Assembly: GCF_910592395.1 (NCBI RefSeq)
Contig: NC_088319.1
Coordinates: forward strand, 14,384,001-14,448,000
Origin: Lineus longissimus
Lineage: Eukaryota > Nemertea > Pilidiophora > Heteronemertea > Lineidae
Direction: 5' to 3'
DNA length: 64,000 bases
Positions 12,300-26,000 of the stretch are shown piece after piece. The number at the start of each line of letters is the position of its first letter. The stretch's first letter is position 1. The position numbers and the translations under genes are program-made. Under the pieces are notes generated by a model. That model had not been told where the DNA came from. It saw only the letters and a list, made by a program, of their open reading frames with translations, and made no database searches.

Positions 12300-15200
12300 A
12301 CGAAATTGCCTGTCTGCCTTGTAGGTGGTGTACAACAGACGAGCATCAGCGACTGACATAACGCCAGAGGATGAATTCCTACCATGACCCAGTAGCCTTG
12401 AGTCACATTTTAAGAAACCCAAGATGCAACTTTAATCACCATGGTTGTCCTGCCTGAAGTGCCAAAGCCAGATATCAAAGGCACCTCCTGAATCCCTTTG
12501 GTTGTGCCATTCCAGTAAAGACTGGTCCAAAAAAATTACGACTCTTCTGAAACCCAATTTCGGAAGGACAGTATTTTAAGCATCTCCATTGACCCCACCC
12601 TCTTGGATAAGCCCATCTGGCATTCTGACATAGACTCATCACAAAGACAAACAGGGGATGGATCGAATTTTGATTGACATCAGAAGTGGACAGTCCTTTA
12701 AAAATCATCTCTGATATAGGTTGTACCTTTGTCTCTCATGTAACTGATGACAAGGAGGATCTCAGTTGCATCTCGCTGTGCGACTCCAGGCTACAGACAA
12801 CAACAGTCAAATAGGTTGTGCCTTTGTCCACAGTGTATGGACAATGATCATGTTGACTTTAAGATGATTCCCATACATGCATGTGACTCCAACAGACTCC
12901 ATATGATGAGATAGATTGTACCTTGGTCCACGTTTATGTGACTGATTACCATGATGACTTAGGTTGTGTTTGTAGCCAGGACATACATATAGAAATCACC
13001 ATGAAAGTCAGTCACAAATACCGAAGACAACTAACGAATGGCTCCTCATCCATCGTGTGAGATAAGGCCGCAATACAGTGTCTCCACCACTTCTGGTGAG
13101 TCGCTATCATTGCCTGATTGTCCCAGGCGAGGCCATGCGGTCCATAAGCCACAGTTGACTTCCTTCTCTGTTGTGCCCACCTCATGGCTGTCCTGGGGAT
13201 GTTGTCTCGCTTTATTCGGAAGACGCGTTACCCGCCAAAGCCATCGGAGTCTCACTGATGTCGCCGCCAATCACCTGAGTCCCACAAGGCGAACAAAGCA
13301 CAATCAATATTACTTTAGTTGTCCCATTCCTAGAGTATCGTGCAGGATGTATACGTGGCCCAAGACGCAATTGAAATCATCATGGCTGTCTGTTGCACGC
13401 TTGTGTAAGCACGGAAGCCAAAGACACAGCCCAAGTCATGATGTTCGTCACTCACATGGCAGATCAACGCACAACCTATTACCATGGTCATCCTTAGTCT
13501 TGAGTCACATACTGGAGGAACCTAAGACACAACCATCAAGATGGTTGTCAGCCACATGCATGGCGGATCAAGGAACAACCTGTATTACCATCGATGTCCT
13601 AAGTCTGGAGTCACATATTAAAGAAACCTAAGCCCACAACACCATCTGTGTCAGTATCCTGGACACGAGACAACAGTGATAGAGGTTTTGCCTTTGTCCG
13701 TCTGCATGCTACTGATGATCATGGTGATTTGAGCTGTCCAATGGTCGTCTTGGGTTGTCTGACATGCAACTCCAGACAACAGACAACCAGACAACCAGGT
13801 TCCTCCAGACTAAAGACAACCATCGTGATATAGGCTGTGCCTCGGTCCGCCATGTATCCGCCATTTCGTCATCCTGACCATCTTTCCTTCATGGCGACAG
13901 AACGAGGCGGGTCCTCTGGGTCCATAGTGTAGACTCAGATGGCCTGGGTATGTAACGTGTCTTCCGAATATATCGAGACAACACCCAAGGTCTGCCGTGA
14001 AGTCGGCGCATCAGAAGGCAAATTGAACCGTGGCCTGAGGACCACATGGCGAATAACGATGACAGCTAAGCTGAGCGAGATGGTCCTTACCTGGACGAGG
14101 CAAAGACAGCGAATCACCTGAAAGCAGTGGAGCTACTACGTTGCGGCCTATGTCCCACGTCGGATGTGACTGCAGGCAATTGGCGACAACAGTGAAACTA
14201 AGATAGACTCGCATGTAGTCAATTTCGTCATCCTGACCATCTTTCCTTCATGGCGACAGAACGAGGCGGGTCCACTGGGTCCAGAGTGTGGTCTCAGATG
14301 GCCTGGGCATGTAACGTGTCTTCCGAATATATCGAGACAACACCCAAGGTCTGCCGTGAAGTCGGCGCTTCAGAGGGCAAAATGAACCGTGGCCTGAGAA
14401 CCACATGGCGAATAACGATGACAGCTCAGTTGAGCGAGATGGTCCTTACCTAGGACGAGGCAAAGACAGCGAATCACCAAAAGCAGTGGCGACTGATGTC
14501 CTACGATGGATGAAGAACCATTAGTACATTGCTCTCCTGTATTTATGTCTGACTGTCATCGATGGTGATGTATGTATGCATGTCCTGGCCACAAACGACG
14601 ACAGGGAAAGAGGCTGTGTGTTGGTCCGTCTGTATGTTACTGGAAGATGACTATGGTGATTTCGTCTTGGGTTGTCCAACAGGCAACTCCAGACTGCATA
14701 CAAACATTCTGATGTAGATTGTGCCGAGTACCTTGGTGACCTCGTTGATACAGGTTGTGTCTTGGGTTCCTCCAGTGACTCCAGGGTACGGACAACCATG
14801 CTGATGTAGATTGTGCCGAGTATTGACACAGGTTATGCCTTAGGTTCCTCTAATATGCGACTTCAAACTAAGGACAACCATGGCAATATAGGTTGTGCTC
14901 TGGTCCGCCCTGTGACTGACGACTATCATGATTGAGGACGTGTCTTAGGTGTCTTAGGCAAGATGGTCCTAGCCTGGGACGAGGGGAAGACCGAAATAAG
15001 TGTACACTGCGTTTCGGCCTGATGTCCGACGATGGATGAAGTACTTTGCTCTTCTGCATTTGTGACTGACTGTCATGGTTATTTCTGTATGCATGTCCTG
15101 GCAACAAACTACGACAAGGATAGAGGTTTTGTCTTTGTCCGTCTGTATGTTACTGGCAGATGACCGTGTGATTTCGTCTTGGGTTGTCTAACATGCAACG

Positions 15201-16060
15201 CCAGACTACGGACAACCATGGTGATATAGATTGTGCCGTGTGTCTTGGTGACCTTGTTGATACAGGTTGTGTCTTTGGTTCCTCCAATAGTTGACTTCCC
15301 GTGTTTGGTCTTCAATCAATGCAATAGACAGCCACGGCATCCCTTCGGGCACAGGACACAGCTTTGACTAACCCTGTCCCTTCAAAGGCATGTCGCGCCT
15401 GCTAGTGATAGACTCCCATGCAGTCCATTTCGTCCTCCTGATCGTTTCTCCGGGCGACAGGACGAGGCAGGCCCACTGCGTCCGAAGTTTAGGTGGTGAC
15501 TGTCTCTCCTCTGTCACTATGTTGGCAATAGGTTGTTCGACCAAGGTCTAATTTGGTCTTGTCGATTCAGTTGCGTCTTTGATTCCCCCATTGTGTGATG
15601 TTCGTCTGTATGTGGCTGATGACCATGATTATGGAGATTTAGGCTTCTGACAACCAGAGTGTAATCATTGACATCTTTACTCGCATGGTGTAAGACAGGT
15701 TGTGCCTTGCTCTACCATGGATGAGACGTATGCCGATAATGATTTAGGTTATGTCTAAGGTTCCTCCAACTGCAGACTACAGACAACCATGTTGATGTAG
15801 ATTGTGCCTTGTGTCATGGTACCTCGTTGATAAAGGCTGTGTCTCATGATCAGGTTCCTCCAGTATGTCCTTAGACACTGGCCAAACATCGTGATATAGG
15901 TTGTGCCTTTGGTGACCTTGTTGATACAGGTTGTGTCTAATGTTTGCTCCAGTATGTCACTCCAGACGACGGACAACCAAGGTGATATAGGTTGTACCTT
16001 GGTCCAACCAGTATGTGTCCGAGGACCATAGTGACTTAGGTTATGTCTTTCCATGACATC
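12300..16060. repeat. Diverged ~110-bp satellite array, both orientations
   Basis: No gene is seen here. A core phrase of the form GGACAACCATGGTGATATAG followed by GTTGTGCC and TTGGTCC recurs many times, for example near 14870, 15210, 15780, 15890 and 15970. It alternates with a second phrase, TTAGGTTGTGTCTTAGGTTC. Together they form a unit of roughly 105-115 bp. Between about 13330 and 13650, and again near 12390-12460, the unit is read on the opposite strand (for example GGAGGAACCTAAGACACAAC near 13513). Copies are degenerate, so unit length and borders are estimates. Longer open frames here, such as 13038-13631, are chance. Confidence 0.75.
13863..14480. repeat. 359-bp direct duplication inside the array
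   Basis: About 250 bp starting at 13863 (atttcgtcatcctgaccatc) recurs almost unchanged starting at 14222, an offset of 359 bp. Both copies carry the family-1 repeat followed by the same unique sequence (for example gtctgccgtgaagtcggcgc). High identity compared with the rest of the array indicates a recent segmental duplication. Confidence 0.85.
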
Positions 16061-16302
16061 TCTTTTGTGTTGTAGCCAAATCCATCCAAATAGTGGTTGG
16101 TATTGGGTACAATCATGGTCCTTCTAGTCATGTCATAGACGGCCAGAAGAATGGTCTTAAGAGATAGACAAATAATATTCCCATGGTATTCATTTGTGTC
16201 ATATCCCAGTCTATCAAAGTAAAGATGGGTATGGAACGATGGATTTAACTTGCAGACAACTCATTCTTGTGAGAAGAGGAAAGACAATATTCATTTTAAA
16301 GA

Positions 16303-16308
16303 TTTATT
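16303..16308 (-). other. Poly(A) signal, FARSB
   Basis: TTTATT on the plus strand reads AATAAA on the minus strand, about 520 bp beyond the FARSB stop. It would give a 3' UTR of about 540 bp. Confidence 0.6.
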
Positions 16309-16828
16309 GATAAGAATCAATGTGGTGAAAGCACATAATTACTACACTTTCGCTAATAGCATCATGCTAAAGAAATGTATGCGACTCTTAAGAAACAATG
16401 ACACACATCTGAAAGCTCAATAAGAGAAGCGTGATAGTCCTCCATTATATAAGGAACTGACAATCATACATCATAATTTATTTCATGCCACAATTTTCAG
16501 ATTTCGAACTTCGATTATCTAATCTACTGGCTGTGCATTTTGTATTTTAATGCCTAATAGGAATCCATTATGTTCTGAAGGGTACAACACTTGCTGTTCT
16601 TCATGACGAGTTTTCCTCACTCAGTTCTTTCCCCACTTTATGAACATCACCGTCATAATGATGGTATTAGTGGGACGGTGATAGTGGAGGCAGATGTCCA
16701 CGAGACAGATTGGAAAGATTCATGAGAAAATATGGAAATCTTCCAAAGAAATAAGCTACATTTGTAATGTCACAATTCAATTTTAGTCATTGCACCGCAC
16801 CACCACCAAAGTCTGGTAGGCCTGCCAC

Positions 16829-19800
16829 CTATAGGAATGGTTCCAAGTCAAGTTCAAATGCCGAGCATGGAAGATTCAAGTCGAACTTATCGATAACATC
16901 TGGATGAAGCACACCAATCGTTCCTATCGTCTTTCCTTTCACGACTATTTCAGCACATCGTCCTGGGAAGTAGGTCGCGTCTGAAGCAGAGAAGTCTGAC
17001 CAGTTGAGGACATTATGTGAAAGGAGGCAATGCCAAGTAAACTAAAAGCCAGTGTCAGTGACAAAACATGCTTTAAACGACCAGGCCCTGAAAGATGGAG
17101 ATATGGTTTCTCTAATGCCATCCTAGTTTGAGTTATAACTCACCTTCACAGGGTTTCAGGTGGTATCCAGTCCTGAATGGCACCTCCAGGAGCTGCATGG
17201 TCCTATCCAACAGCCCCTGAATCACCTCAAACGCGGGGATCTTGTTGTAGTAGACTGCACAGAAACGCCGATGATTGCTGGCTCCCACATCTGAAATTGA
17301 CAAAATATTACTTGTACATTCCAAAATATTATTCAATACTGTTTATACAGCTATATGTTTGTAAAATGGGTATTAAAAATAAGCTGTAGTGTCTATCGAA
17401 GAAGGGACATGATAATCATATTGGGAGGTTTTTAACTCTTGCAAATGACTTTATGTGCTTTTTCATCATTTCTTTCAAATCATTTCCTACCTTTATCTTT
17501 ATTTTGCACCACAATATCTGAGATTTCAAACAGTTTCAGCGGGAGTGGCATCTTCCTGTTGCAGTGAATCGTCTTGAGGATGCCAGGTAAAAGCGTTGTC
17601 CTAGCAACCTGAAAGTATGACGCAAAGGTTTCATTTCACAGATTACTTGTACTATAAAACTTTTGAACAAGTAATTCTTTCAAGAGAGAAATCTAGCATT
17701 ATCCTGATTAATTTTGCAAGCATTCCTTGTATCATCATGTAAGTGACTTAAATATAACCAGGTCTGTTTTTTTAAATGTGTTCAAAGGCACTCTATGACA
17801 GAAAGTAGGAAAGTTATTGGGAAGCATACTGCCATTTGGCTCCTGAAATGATAGCATCCAAAAAAGCTATACCTTGGCCTTGACATAGCATGGTTAAGAA
17901 AAACTAATAAAATACGTACTTGAAATTCTAACGTCTTTGGGTTGGCGATATGAACAGCATTTGTACTAGCAATGGTCTTGTTTAATTTGTCTGAGATGTC
18001 ATCCTTGGAACACTGTAACAAAGACACAAATGCTCTGTAAAACAGTTGAAAGCTTTGATAAACAGTAAAGGGCCACTGGTACATCTACATGTATTAGACG
18101 CAATATTTTTGACATGGAAGGTTGGACTATACAACTGCATGAGGTAATATGAATTACTCACCAAGGCAAATGTGAGAACTTCAGTAAATCCAGCAGCAGC
18201 TATATCGGTCCGTAAAAGATCGGTCAGTCTGTTGATAGCGAATTGGTCAGCAATACAGTTCGTATGTGGTATCGTCTGCTTAATGTTGTCGAATCCAAAA
18301 GCAATGGCGACATCTTCGATGATATCACACGCATGGATCACATCTGTGAAAAGAATATCCTTAAGGTAAGTTCGATACAGATATGCTGGATGTTGTCAAG
18401 CCTAGAGGCTATGGTGACTCCTCCCAAACTTGCACAGAATCTCTCTCTATTCCTCTTTGGAGACCATTATTTGTCTTTGTTGCAGCTGTGGATGTGGATG
18501 GAAAGGATGAGCTGGTACTTGGTTAGGGAGTGCATTTGGCACCTAGTACCATGAAAATATTTCAAAAATAAAAGAATCTGTAATTGTCATTCCCTACCTG
18601 CTCTTGTTGGTGGTATTTCTACACTGACCATCTGACCACCTTCCATTGGCTTCGACTTCAAACACATTTTTGTTAAGAGTTTAGCTATTTCCTCTGCAGA
18701 TATGCTGAAAGGAATAGACAATTGCAACATTGTAATACTTCAGTGAATTACAACAACTAGCTTTAAGTTATTTCCAATTGGAACCTTCGTGGTGCAAAAA
18801 TCTAGATTCCGCTCACCTGATTCCAACTTTCTTGTTGATTTCTTCTACACTGATTAATTCTTCTCGATACTTTAATTCCTGTAACAAGGAAACACAGTAA
18901 TTCTTTAAAAAACGTGTCAATATTTTGAACTTTTATAACAGGTGTTAAGGGTTCCTTATTTGCCAGTACATATCTGCTCCCGACAGCAAAGCTGCATCAA
19001 TCTTCTCCAAGGAAAATGATGTGTAAACATTCTTGACGGACACAGGCTGCATATACATGCAATTGCTCAGTTTTCGTGAAATTGATTAATGGATTATAGT
19101 AGGAAGTGGTAATACTCACAGGGTATATGACACTAGTTCCATCAGGTTGTACAACTTCAGCAGACTCCACTCTGAAGTAAGAAAGAAAGATAAATCCTAA
19201 ATTACTCCCCTTGATTAAATTTGCTGACTCAAATGTACTTTGCCCATTGAAATGATAGTTCCACGACTCTGGCAAGTATCAGACCAGACCAATAACATAA
19301 TCTTGATGATGAAAAACAACAGACTTCCAACTGTATTGAGGGCTACCACCAAAAGGGATTGTCTCGCTTATTCATTTCTGCTACCACACATGACTGATTT
19401 GCCTTTTCAGCCAGAATATAAACATCACCTGAATTCCAATTTAAATCTAGAAGCAAACTCAGAACACACTCTACTCACGTGAATGGTGCCTTACAATACT
19501 CGGAGAACATCGTGATCAGTATGTCCAGGACAATCTTGGCTTTCGTCAGATCTGTAGCGGTGCACTCAATGAAAACATTCTTTGTACCCAGGTGAATTTT
19601 GGAGTGGTCCCCTTTAAGATGAAAACAAAAGCCGTTTTATCAATAGAATATCAAGTTGTTGAGTGCGTTTTTTAAATCATAGTCACATCGTCAGTTGCAA
19701 ATAATTTTCTGAAACGCGTTTGAGTTGGGCCAGTTTAGAACTGAATTTCATAAAGGTAGAGTTTACCAAGACAAAATATTTTGGACTCACAATACAACTG

Positions 19801-22635
19801 GTATAGCCAGAACACCAAAAACCTTGCATATTTATTCAAGCCTTGTCAGTCTTATCACTGAATGTCTTCAAAGTACAATACTTTTTCTTTAAGTCTGTCT
19901 CAGTGTGTCATCATTTAAGTGTAAAACATATGTACCATTGATAATGGGAGGCATAGATAGAACAACTCCATTGCTGTCATAGATGACAGGGTAGACAGGC
20001 TTGTCTCGGATGATCGGGAGATAATGTCGGAGATGACTATCACCCTGGAATAGGAGAAAGTCAGGATAACAACAAGAAGTAAACGGAAAGCACCACCGCA
20101 GGTCTTTGCTGGCGAGTTCTTCTTCGTCAGCGTTCGCTCTGCACTAGGAGCTGTTATTCTCAAGTAAGTATTTCTCTGCCATAGTGGAGAAAACCTACAT
20201 TTCCACTGTCAGTACTTGACCTAAACTACAATCAAGGGACCAGATTTACACACCCTTTAAACTACACAATGATCCTACAAATCTATCGTTCTACTGCATA
20301 TACCCTGTTTTGCCACACAAACCGACACCATAAAAGAGGACTTACAGAATATAACTCCATCTGCTCAGCAGCAGTGAACTCTTTGGTCTGATTGAGTGGC
20401 TTGAACTTGATGTCGTTCGGTGCCTTGGCCGTGTAGAAGAATGGACCTGAGATTGTGTCTAAATCATGGGTACCAATTGCTACTAAAGCCCTTTTCCTGT
20501 GAACATAAGCACAAATGCAATTTGACAATGAGACAGCAAAAATGAGAGCTACACATCTCCACATTTGCATTTGCCATTGGTGCAAAAATATCAAAACATG
20601 GAAAACATTACTGGCCCAGTACATGTATCGTCAAGCCTTAAACTTTGTTACCAATTTTACACCCTTAAACAGATCCTTTACATAACATAATTCTGTTCAT
20701 TATGATTTCCAGAGCAGTGCCAGATAATAAGAGAATATAACATTTTTTAGCAATCAAACTAACCTGCAAATATTCTGATGCAGCTTGTCCTGTAGTTCAA
20801 TGAAGCTGTTGTACCTGTCCTCATCAAAGGTGATGTTCCTCAGAACCGCAGCAACCGCATGCGGTCGCACCTGGGCAGTCTGCAGTAAAAAGAGACACAA
20901 TACTATTAAATCTAGGAGTACATAAGCCCAGCTGAACCTATCGTATCTTAAAATTGTAACAAACCAGGTCTGAAAACTTAAACCGGATAAAGACATACCT
21001 CAGGCTGGATAACCAGCTTCTGTCTTGAACCACCATTTGCAGGTGCAACAGCTTGATACCTCGGTGCAGAAATCCTGCAAACAGATGAAACATTTTGAGA
21101 CTGATTGCCAAAATGAGAATTTGATGGAAACTCCACAATACAACTGGAAAATCAAATTGTTCGTGTCATATTTCACTGTCACATCACCAAACTTTCAGTA
21201 ACTGGTAGCTTTTTTATTCCTGTTTATCTTGACGGCATTCCTTATCTTTGTGAACGAGTTCTAATGTGTGTCAAGAATAATGACAATATCACTCTGGCCT
21301 AAGTCTGTGGTTGGATTACTTGACTACTTACCGAGAGAGAAAGACCTGAAGTCCCCTCACCAGACCTTCCAGACACAACAAGTCATATCTAAAAGAGACG
21401 GAGCAAATCATTAGGAGGAGGATTCAATCATGAGGATAATTGATGATCAGCTGCTAAAGGAATTATGGAAATGATATATAGAACAACCAGCCTTTGACCT
21501 GTCTGAGCTATCTGACTGTGTGAGTGATGCCATTTTAATGATGTATCACACAGTGTAGAACAACAGGGAACCTCCACGATAGCTCAATGATACTGTGTAT
21601 TGCAGTGGACTGGCAAACCAAAGATCTGTGGTTGGAATCACAGTCAAGGCATCCTGATTTTTCAGCCACTACCATTGACATTGGTATCTCTGTCTCAAAG
21701 TACACGCACCTATTTGCTGGAATCTCAACTTTATATTCAACAACCTTCTGTACACTCTGAAAAACAAACAAATGACAAAATTATGATAGCATGGTTCTGA
21801 AAACTTCTAAACTTTGATCAAATAGGCAGCATCTTTGTAAATTGGCCCTTATCCCCCATTCATATAATCCACATAAGTTAATATTTGTGAACTGTGAAAA
21901 TGTACCTCAGTTCTTCCTGTTCCTTCAACAAAGGCCTTGCTCAGCACAACGACCATTGTCATAAATATGACACATGGCAAATCATCCACAGCATGCTGTG
22001 TTCTGTTACACAGAAAGAAAGTCCATGCTGTTTATTTGATAGTTCCATTCACTTAAAATTAGTCCTCTGAAGACAAAGTCACAACAGAATGCAGGGATAA
22101 GTTCACTGTAAGATACAAGACTACTGGTTCAATCTGAACTCATCAACCTATATGACGCATACCCCATCTGGTTGTTGCTTTTCTTCCTCAATTACATCAT
22201 CTAACTCCAGACCGAATTCAAAGCACAACTCATCAAATTCTTCACTGGCTGAAAGAAGAAACAGAACATTTCATCATATGATTGTGCTCATGCATGGCAT
22301 GCAAAGAAAGGTGTCTTGACTGATTTGTACTGACAGCCAGACAGCAGCACTTCGATGTATGTAGTGCTGGTTCAGTTCATTTTGCCCTGCTACATGTGGC
22401 ATTGTCAGTGGCAGTGCAGTCATTTATATTGCCATTGGCCATGAAGTGTCAGTGACCAGCATGCAGCAGACATGACATGTGTGTCGATGGTGATATGATG
22501 ATTTTTTTTGGGAATATTTCTTTCAATCAATGTTGTGATCAAAATAAGAGGTACAGAAATCAATTCAGTCAACTCACTGTATGTTTTACCCAATCTTTTG
22601 AATAGAATGTCTCTTTGTACAGTTATGATCGGCAT
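16829..22635 (-). CDS. FARSB: Phenylalanyl-tRNA synthetase beta subunit, cytosolic
   Basis: Beta subunit of the alpha2-beta2 cytosolic enzyme that charges tRNA-Phe. Eighteen exons, 5' to 3': 22635-22578, 22248-22163, 21935-21906, 21756-21710, 21388-21332, 21074-20999, 20879-20764, 20496-20346, 20044-19936, 19611-19479, 19171-19120, 18878-18817, 18704-18598, 18343-18162, 18012-17920, 17608-17491, 17290-17144, 16980-16829. They join in frame to 591 aa; human FARSB is 589. It starts [19 protein letters not shown]. Landmarks are [32 protein letters not shown], the B3/B4 editing-type region ([17 protein letters not shown]), the B5 domain ([15 protein letters not shown]) and the catalytic-like C-terminal module ([32 protein letters not shown]), ending FELDLEPFL. 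Odd: exon 3 is a 30-bp microexon ([10 protein letters not shown]) in a variable loop. Its acceptor has a weak pyrimidine tract, so that exon is the least certain. Confidence 0.96.
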
Positions 22636-23011
22636 AATTGGAGCTGTCTGGTGTTCTTTATTGAGGTTTTTCAGCAGATAATAATGAAAAAATGATGCAA
22701 GGAAGCCGGTGTGTCACGTTTTCTCTCCTCTGGCAAGTGAAGAGTGCAAACCGCCTCACTTTATAAAATATAATTCGGGCTCAAAATCATAATATGCACT
22801 TAACAACCAACTAAACTGCTATGAAATCTAAATATTAGTATAGCTGTTATAAGTTATTAGTTTAATACAATCAAAATTACGAGTTTTACTCCCAAATAAG
22901 CAAATGTTGTCGAGCGGATTAATATATTCAGTGGCCTTGACCTTTCAATGCTGGAATACATTGTCCAAATTTTCTCAAAATATATTGAATTTTCTCATCA
23001 CCAGTGATAAA
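22636..23011. promoter_or_regulatory. Compact head-to-head promoter of FARSB and CSTF1
   Basis: Only 376 bp separate the two start codons, and no other gene or repeat fits between them. Both 5' UTRs and both promoters must lie here unless an upstream exon is missed. No TATA box is evident. Shared control of two housekeeping RNA genes is inferred from the arrangement. Confidence 0.6.
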
Positions 23012-26000
23012 ATGTCGCTTAACAATGTAAAAACGAAAGAATTGATGTACAGGCTCATGATAAGGTACAACAATATATAATGCTTGACTTGTTTTTAGCA
23101 GAACTCTGGCCATTCTTCCCCCATCCGATATTTGGATTCAGCCCGCTCAGTGCTTCACGTGCAACGAGGGAGACATTGGGTATCTATTGTCGGACGGGTT
23201 GCTTAGGGTGATGTCAAATCAATCATCCACACCATGCAATTAATCTTTTTGTAAAAAAACTGTCCGCCATGTTGTGATAGCCTACCAGACACTGTGACTG
23301 TGTGTGAGTGCGATTCAGACTGTCATCTCAGTGTCTGCCCCATTCTCAAAGTTGATGTCATATCCTGGGCCCCATTCCATGGCCCATGCCATGTAATAGT
23401 TCACACAGCGAGAATAACCTGGAAAGAATCGGGTCCCTTGTATAGCTAGGATCTTTGAGATCGAGACCAAGCCAAGACAATCAATGTAGACCAGGACGGT
23501 CCTACGCAAACTGGTTTGTTGTGGCTTTTAATCAACCAACTGGCGCAATCTGGTCTGTTGTTGCGGTCAGATGAATGCACTGATTTAATGCCAGTTCACA
23601 AGAATACATAGGCTATCCTGATATCAATTACAGAAACGAAATAAGTAGTTATATTTTCCTTTTGCAGCCAGCTGTTTTATGATGGACACAAGACAATGGC
23701 TGTCAACCTGGCAAACATTGTCAAGCCTCATCCAGCATGTCCTCCATCTGACAGGTTACTCAATGTGGTCAGGATGGGCATCAGAGAAGAAGGTTAGTTT
23801 TTTCAGGTAGTTCTCTCACAACTCCTTGGTGTTATCTCGGAAATGATTAGCAGAAACAAAATGGGTATTCATGACAAAACTGAGGCCTTTTCACAAACCT
23901 GTGAGTGAGAAGAATTTGGCAGCTATTCTTACTGCATGAACTGCCATTTGCCTTTTCATCCTTCTGATTCAAGTTCCGTCTAGTACAGCCAACAGAAATT
24001 TTTTTAAAATGCGAAAATAATTGTTGCTTTTTAACTTTCAGAGTTGATAACTGGCAAGAAGGAACTGAAGCCAGACCCAATCGCCCCTGGATCAGGCGTT
24101 GATCTTGAGTTTGAAACCGATGGTAAGTGATGGGTGACGTAAATTGTTGTCCACTTTCTGCAGATCTTCTTGCAAACTTCTATTATTCTAGGTAATGTTC
24201 CATCCTTAATTTTTCAGTCCAGACCATCTCCCCCGAGCCCGCTCTGTATCAAACCTGTTACGTCACATCCCACAAGGGCCCTTGCCGAGTAGGAGCATTT
24301 CACCAGTCTGGGCTACTGGTTGCAACTGGGTCACATGACACTTCAATAAAGGTGAGTAGGCTCACGGTAATTTGAGCAAAATACAGTGAAACCTCCCTTA
24401 GGAGACACCTCTCTACCACGGACACCCTCTCTGCGGCATTCGGTCCCAATGGGGTCATTTCTATTGAGTTTACTCTGATTATTAATCAGTAGCTTACAGT
24501 TACTAAAAAATTTATAAATTTGTTCATCGGTGTCATGTTTTGTTTCAGATTCTTGATGTGGAGAGAATGCTGGCAAAAAGCGCCACACCAGCGGAAGTCA
24601 TTGCACAGGAAACGCCACAACAGACAATGGAAAATCACCCTGTTATTCGGACACTTTACGACCACAATGAGGTAGGTGTGCCTGTTTATTTTTAGAGATG
24701 TGAACTGTGACATTCTGGGAAGATGGAGCTCATCAGCTGGGTAAAGGTACATGTTTCATATATGAGATAGAAAACAGATCACAATCCCGGATAGATGCAA
24801 CTTGATCAGTCCTGGTCAGCAAGGTATAAAGGAAAAGTTAACTAATTTGAAACCCGGGCTGAAAAAATCCTGGCAGAAACCTTGTTAAATTCCCTCCTTC
24901 TCTTGCTTGGGGCACGTCTCACTCTATTAGCTTGTCATGTCTTCTTTGTTTTCCTTGCAGGAAGTAACAGCATTAGATTTTCATCCAGTTCATCAACAGT
25001 TAGCCTCTGGAAGCAAAGATTTCAGCATAAAATTTTTCGATTTCTCTAATCCTTCAGTTAAAAAGGCTTATAAAAGTATACAGGTTAGTATATTGTATTG
25101 TAGCTATGACTAACATTTGAAAGCAATTCATGGTTAGACTCTTTCTGTATAGATGGCATTGTTGTAGCCTTTCAGAAACCAGTTCGAATTTGAATATAAA
25201 TCATAAATGGGCCAAGTGATCAAAAGATCAGACCTTTCGATAGTCATATCAAAGTAAGCAGGGTAAATGTCCTGAAATTTCTAGAAACCGTTTGTGGGCC
25301 AAGTCATTGGTAGTAGACCTCATTAACAATTTGGTCACATTTCGTTATTTCAAACCCCAAAAAGCAGGCGAACATTACTAGTGTTGCTTTACCATTAAAG
25401 GTCACAGGACATTCGCACTGGTAGTTTTTGATGCTATCACGATCCACAGGGTTGTCTATAGCTTTTATCCTCTATAATATAATCAGAATATCAGAGGATG
25501 CCTCCTTCAAAATCCATCAAAATGCTTTGAAATTTGACTTGTAATTGAAAATTGTTGTATTTGCCCTGCCCGAGTGAGCAGTAGTTGTTGTAAAGCAGTT
25601 TGAGAAAAACCCAGGTCGGATTTTAAGCCCCAGAGCGACAAATTACAAAAAGTTGTAATCATTGTCATTTCCTTTGCAGGAATCCTCACCAGTTACGTGT
25701 CTGAGTTTCCACCCATCAGGAGACTACATCCTGGCAGGAACAGAGACGCCAACATTACGTTTATATGACGTGAACACATTCCAATGCTTTGTGGCAGCAA
25801 ATCCCGATGACCAGCACAAGAAGGCAGTGACTGGGGTAAGTCCATGAGAATATATTGCTGTTTTCTAATTTTTGGGGTTTGTTTGAGAGAGAACACCATT
25901 TAGGGAAACACTGTGTCTACTTATTATGGTAGATTTTGTACCAGAAGGACAAGTCCACTATTATGCTGTCTGTTACAATTACATGTAGGCCATTGACTAC

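Noticed and set aside
13038-13631. 197-codon open frame
   Set aside because: It lies inside the satellite array, crosses an orientation switch of the repeat and has no family resemblance; chance.
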